Source: an uncultured Clostridia bacterium
GTDB taxonomy: Bacteria > Bacillota > Clostridia > Oscillospirales > Oscillospiraceae
DNA length: 23,085 nt
Direction: 5' to 3'
Assembly (NCBI GenBank): GCA_946539175.1
Contig: CAMNHH010000013.1
Span: forward strand, 1-23,085
This document shows positions 20,824-23,085 of the stretch, piece after piece. The notes under the pieces are model-generated. The model saw only the letters and a program-made list of their open reading frames with translations. It did not search any database and was not told where the DNA came from. The position numbers and the translations under genes are program-made. The first letter of the stretch is position 1, and the number at the start of each line of letters is the position of its first letter.

Positions 20824-20889
20824 TCTTTTTTTGCGGATCTCCCCCCAAAAAGCTGCGGATTTTTCGGAAAAAAGGATTGACAGCGCCGG
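20811..20889. repeat. 15-bp inverted repeat carrying the -35 boxes of divergent promoters
   Basis: CCGGCGCTGTCAATC (20811-20825) and its exact complement GATTGACAGCGCCGG (20875-20889) flank 49 bases of A/T-rich sequence. Each arm contains one TTGACA box plus the first bases of that promoter's spacer. Confidence 0.85.
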
Positions 20890-20905
20890 GAATTTATGAT
20901 ACACT
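20877..20905 (+). promoter_or_regulatory. Promoter of the rpmG-secE-nusG-rplK-rplA operon
   Basis: TTGACA (20877-20882), a 17-base spacer and TACACT (20900-20905). Transcription would begin near 20912, giving a leader of about 115 bases before rpmG. Confidence 0.82.
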
Positions 20906-20911
20906 ACGCTT

Positions 20912-21025
20912 ACCTGTGAAAAGGGCTCTTTTTTTGTGCGCCTTTTCAGCCGCGGATGGGGACTTGTCCCCGCTAAATCTGACATAGCCGCGGTGATACA
21001 GGGAGGCAAATAAGGAGGTGCCGTA
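20912..21025 (+). promoter_or_regulatory. Structured leader of the rpmG operon
   Basis: TGAAAAGG (20917-20924) pairs with CCTTTTCA (20941-20948) around a loop that holds a run of seven T. GGGGAC-TT-GTCCCC follows, then two CCGCGG copies. It ends in AAGGAGGTG, the rpmG ribosome-binding site. A role in attenuation or pausing is possible but unproven. Confidence 0.4.
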
Positions 21026-21175
21026 ATGCGCGTTAAAATCACTCTCAGATGTTCCGAATGCAAGCAGAGAAACTACAACTCCATGAAGAACAAGAAGAAC
21101 GACCCTGACCGGCTCGAGATGAAGAAGTATTGCAGATTCTGCAGAAAGCATACCCTTCATACCGAGACCAAGTAA
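21026..21175 (+). CDS. rpmG: 50S ribosomal protein L33
   Basis: This 49-residue protein begins MRVKITLRCSECKQRNY and has a zinc ribbon with C9-C12 and C36-C39, i.e. the zinc-binding (C+) form of L33. Its length is normal for the family. AAGGAGGTG lies 6-7 bases before the ATG. It is first in the order rpmG-secE-nusG, standard for Firmicutes, and is followed after 18 bases by secE with no tRNA-Trp in between. The presence of all four cysteines implies use when zinc is available; a zinc-free paralogue would have to be sought elsewhere in the genome. Confidence 0.95.
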   Translation: MRVKITLRCSECKQRNYNSMKNKKNDPDRLEMKKYCRFCRKHTLHTETK

Positions 21176-21193
21176 GCGGAAGGGAGAACAACC

Positions 21194-21424
21194 ATGGCTG
21201 AAGTCAAGAAGGAAAACTGGTTCACCCGCAAATGGAACGGTCTGACCAAGTGGTTCCGGGGCATGAAGAGCGAGTTGAAGAAGGTCGTGTGGCCCACCTG
21301 GTCCCAGGTCCTGAACAACACGCTGGTCGTGATCGTTGTTTCCGTTATTTTCGCCGTCGTCATCGGCCTGATCGACTGGGCCGCCTACGAGGGCATCAAG
21401 GCCCTGCTGGGGGCCATCGGGTAA
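21194..21424 (+). CDS. secE: Preprotein translocase subunit SecE
   Basis: This 76-residue protein has the short single-span form of Gram-positive SecE. A basic amphipathic N-terminus (NWFTRKWNGLTKWFRGMKSE) is followed by LKKVVWPTWSQVLNNT, the conserved cytoplasmic hinge that clamps SecY. One membrane segment spans about residues 43-62. It is a core part of the SecYEG channel. GAAGGGAGAA precedes the ATG. It lies between rpmG and nusG, with 6 bases to nusG, so the two are likely coupled in translation. Confidence 0.95.
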   Translation: MAEVKKENWFTRKWNGLTKWFRGMKSELKKVVWPTWSQVLNNTLVVIVVSVIFAVVIGLIDWAAYEGIKALLGAIG

Positions 21425-21430
21425 CCCGGC

Positions 21431-21958
21431 ATGGCAGAGAACGCACAGTGGTACGTCGTGCAGACCTATTCCGGCTACGAGAATACGGTCAAGGCTACCA
21501 TCGAGAAGACCATTGAAAACCGTCAGCTTCAGGACATCATCTGTGAGGTCGCGATCCCCATGGAGACGGTCACCGAGGTGACGGAAAACGGACCCAAGAC
21601 CTACGAGCGGAAGCTGTTCCCCGGGTATGTGCTGGTCAAAATGGTTATGAACAGCGATACCTGGTACATTGTCCGCAACATTCGCGGCGTCACGGGCTTC
21701 GTGGGTGCGAGCAGCACCAATCCCCTGCCTCTGACTGAGAAGGAGACCATCCAGTGGGGCGTGGAGCGCCACGAGGTGGTGGTCAATTACAGCGTGGGCG
21801 ACACGGTCCGCATCGCGGACGGCCCGCTGACCTCCTTCACCGGCAGAGTGGAGGCACTGGATATCGACAAAAACAGTGTTCGCGTCATTGTTTCCATGTT
21901 CGGGCGCGAAACCCCGGTCGAGCTGGAGCTCGATCAGGTGGAGACCATCTCCGATTGA
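21431..21958 (+). CDS. nusG: Transcription termination/antitermination protein NusG
   Basis: This 175-residue protein has an N-terminal NGN domain (QWYVVQTYSGYENTVK, KLFPGYVLVKMVM, VRNIRGVTGFVG) and a C-terminal KOW domain (YSVGDTVRIADGPLTSFTGRVEALD) that contacts Rho or S10. It binds RNA polymerase and modulates elongation, pausing and termination. No clear Shine-Dalgarno is seen in the 6-base gap after secE or just before it (ATCGGGTAACCCGGC), so translation probably depends on ribosomes ending secE. Confidence 0.96.
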   Translation: MAENAQWYVVQTYSGYENTVKATIEKTIENRQLQDIICEVAIPMETVTEVTENGPKTYERKLFPGYVLVKMVMNSDTWYIVRNIRGVTGFVGASSTNPLPLTEKETIQWGVERHEVVVNYSVGDTVRIADGPLTSFTGRVEALDIDKNSVRVIVSMFGRETPVELELDQVETISD

Positions 21959-21984
21959 CCCGATCGCCCACGGGCGGTCAGAAC

Positions 21985-22030
21985 GTGGGAGGGGCACAGC
22001 CCCGCCAAATTACCACTTTATATTAGGAGG
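21985..22030 (+). promoter_or_regulatory. GTGGGAGG...ACCAC leader element before rplK
   Basis: GTGGGAGG (21985-21992) and ACCAC (22012-22016) can close a stem (GTGG/CCAC) around an inner GGGG/CCCC hairpin, followed closely by the AGGAGG site of rplK. The same pair of motifs occurs before rplA. Probably a ribosomal-protein translational control or processing element; inference. Confidence 0.5.
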
Positions 22031-22038
22031 TGCTTTTC

Positions 22039-22464
22039 ATGGCACAGAAAGTTACTGGTTATATCAAGCTTCAGATCCCGGCTGCTAAGGCAACCGCTTC
22101 TCCTCCGGTTGGTCCCGCTCTGGGCCAGCACGGTGTCAACATTTCCCAGTTCATTAAGGAATTCAACGAGCGCACCAAGGACCAGGCCGGCTTCAAGATC
22201 CCCGTGGTCATCACCGTCTACGCCGACCGCAGCTTCACCTTCGTCACCAAGACCCCCCCGACGCCCACCCTCATTCTGAAGACCCTGGGCATCGAGAAGG
22301 GCTCCGGCGTCCCCAACAAGACCAAGGTTGCCACCATCACCAAGGCCCAGGTCAAGGAGATCGCCGAGCGCAAGATGCCCGACCTCACCGCGGCCACCAT
22401 CGAAGCCGCCATGAGCCAGGTGGCAGGTACCTGCCGCTCCATGGGCATCACCGTTGTTGACTAA
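22039..22464 (+). CDS. rplK: 50S ribosomal protein L11
   Basis: This 141-residue L11 is of normal length. The N-terminal domain has KVTGYIKLQIPAAKATASPPVGPALGQHGVNI with the proline pair that contacts release factors and stringent factor. The C-terminal RNA-binding domain ends KEIAERKMPDLTAATIEAAMSQVAGTCRSMGI. L11 organises the GTPase-associated centre of 23S rRNA. The ATG at 22039 is 8 bases after AGGAGG; an in-frame ATG at 22030 overlaps that site and is rejected. It precedes rplA in the usual L11-L1 pair. Confidence 0.97.
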   Translation: MAQKVTGYIKLQIPAAKATASPPVGPALGQHGVNISQFIKEFNERTKDQAGFKIPVVITVYADRSFTFVTKTPPTPTLILKTLGIEKGSGVPNKTKVATITKAQVKEIAERKMPDLTAATIEAAMSQVAGTCRSMGITVVD

Positions 22465-22488
22465 CTGACTGAGACACCGTCTCAAAAT

Positions 22489-22524
22489 GTGGGAGGATTA
22501 TTCCGCATCACCACTATAAGGAGG
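22489..22524 (+). promoter_or_regulatory. GTGGGAGG...ACCAC leader element before rplA
   Basis: This second copy of the arrangement has GTGGGAGG at 22489-22496 and ACCAC at 22510-22514, followed by AAGGAGG (22518-22524) for rplA. A small GAGAC-ACC-GTCTC hairpin (22471-22483) precedes it. The shared motifs and spacing before two adjacent ribosomal genes argue for function. Confidence 0.5.
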
Positions 22525-22532
22525 ATATAACA

Positions 22533-23085
22533 TTGTTTAGAGGTAAGAAATATAAGGAAGGCGCGAAGCAGATTGACCGCTCCGTGCAGTATGACCCCGC
22601 GGATGCCCTGGGCCTTGTTTGCAAGACCGCTTCCGCTAAGTTCGATGAGACCGTCGAGATCCACATCCGTCTGGGTGTTGACTCCCGTCACGCTGACCAG
22701 CAGGTCCGCGGCGCCATCGTCCTGCCCAACGGCACCGGCAAGACCCGCCGGGTGCTGGTGTTCGCCAAGGACGCCAAGGCCGACGAGGCCAAGGCTGCCG
22801 GCGCCGACTTCGTGGGCGCCATGGACATGGTGGAGAAGATCCAGAAGGAAAACTGGTTCGACTTCGACGTGGTCGTCGCTTCCCCCGACATGATGGGCGT
22901 TGTGGGCCGTCTGGGTAAGATCCTGGGCCCCAAGGGCTTGATGCCCTCCCCCAAGGCCGGTACCGTGACCCCCAACGTGGCTGCCGCCGTCAAGGAGATC
23001 AAGGCCGGTAAGATCGAGTACCGTCTCGACAAGACCAACATCATCCACTGCCCCATCGGCAAGGTTTCCTTCGGCCCCGAGAAGC
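22533..23085 (+). CDS. rplA: 50S ribosomal protein L1 (partial, runs off right edge)
   Basis: The frame starts at TTG (22533), 8 bases after AAGGAGG, and reads MFRGKKYKEGAKQIDRS, the usual L1 N-terminus (KKY..AAK.VD). At least 184 codons are present before the edge, of roughly 230 expected. Clear L1 signatures are FDETVEIHIRLGVDSRHADQQVRG, VLPNGTGKTRRVLVF, VVVASPDMMGVVGRLGKILGPKGLMPSPKAGTVT and the C-terminal start KVSFGPEK. L1 forms the stalk near the E site and, in many bacteria, represses its own L11-L1 mRNA. Initiation at TTG is unusual for a ribosomal protein. No ATG lies near the N-terminus in this frame. Confidence 0.95.
   Translation, partial: MFRGKKYKEGAKQIDRSVQYDPADALGLVCKTASAKFDETVEIHIRLGVDSRHADQQVRGAIVLPNGTGKTRRVLVFAKDAKADEAKAAGADFVGAMDMVEKIQKENWFDFDVVVASPDMMGVVGRLGKILGPKGLMPSPKAGTVTPNVAAAVKEIKAGKIEYRLDKTNIIHCPIGKVSFGPEK

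Noticed and set aside
21176..21193. tRNA-Trp between rpmG and secE, as in some Firmicutes
   Set aside because: The gap is only 18 bases.

Overview
The window is GC-rich chromosomal DNA from an anaerobic, endospore-forming member of the Clostridia. The composition and gene families best fit the Oscillospirales (Oscillospiraceae/Ruminococcaceae type), but that rank is inference. Supporting evidence is a sigma-G gene with its own sigma-G-type promoter, a rubredoxin, a single-chain molybdenum hydroxylase resembling the clostridial selenium-dependent xanthine dehydrogenases, and the Gram-positive order rpmG-secE-nusG-rplK-rplA. No tRNA, rRNA, CRISPR array, transposase or phage gene was seen.

Layout. 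(1) 1-2123, minus: an ECF sigma factor overlapping by 4 bases a large single-pass membrane protein that runs off the left edge and carries an internal duplication. (2) 2219-4962, plus: a molybdenum hydroxylase with its own promoter and a strong two-way terminator. (3) 10465-4919, minus: a tightly packed six-gene unit (acyl-CoA synthetase, polytopic membrane acyltransferase-like protein, E2/CAT-fold acyltransferase-like protein, dolichyl-phosphate-glucosyltransferase-like GT2, DUF5662-like protein, HPr-kinase-like P-loop protein). Its promoter overlaps a perfect 19-bp inverted repeat. (4) 12191-10505, minus: a YunG-like protein and a DUF362/ferredoxin protein, set among AT-rich palindromic elements. 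(5) 12431-16009, plus: a second ECF sigma factor overlapping by 4 bases a 961-residue membrane-anchored protein. (6) sigG, convergent with rsmA. (7) Rubredoxin, then an O-antigen-ligase/Wzy-like membrane protein overlapping an L,D-transpeptidase-like protein. (8) ruvX, divergent from rpmG-secE-nusG-rplK-rplA; rplA is cut by the right edge.

How the genes work together. The right end is housekeeping (translation, secretion, transcription elongation, rRNA methylation, RuvX). The left and middle parts are accessory. Two ECF sigma/large membrane protein pairs probably sense envelope or external conditions. The six-gene unit combines acyl activation, two acyltransferase-type proteins and a lipid-linked sugar transferase, and may build or decorate an envelope glycolipid or glycan. 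This is the best candidate here for an undescribed system, but its function is inferred only from family membership and operon structure. Non-coding DNA is also rich: two AT-rich arm-and-hairpin elements, a GTAGGGGCCGA-type palindrome, a 15-bp inverted repeat that places matching -35 boxes in the divergent ruvX and rpmG promoters, and a recurring GTGGGAGG...ACCAC leader before rplK and rplA.
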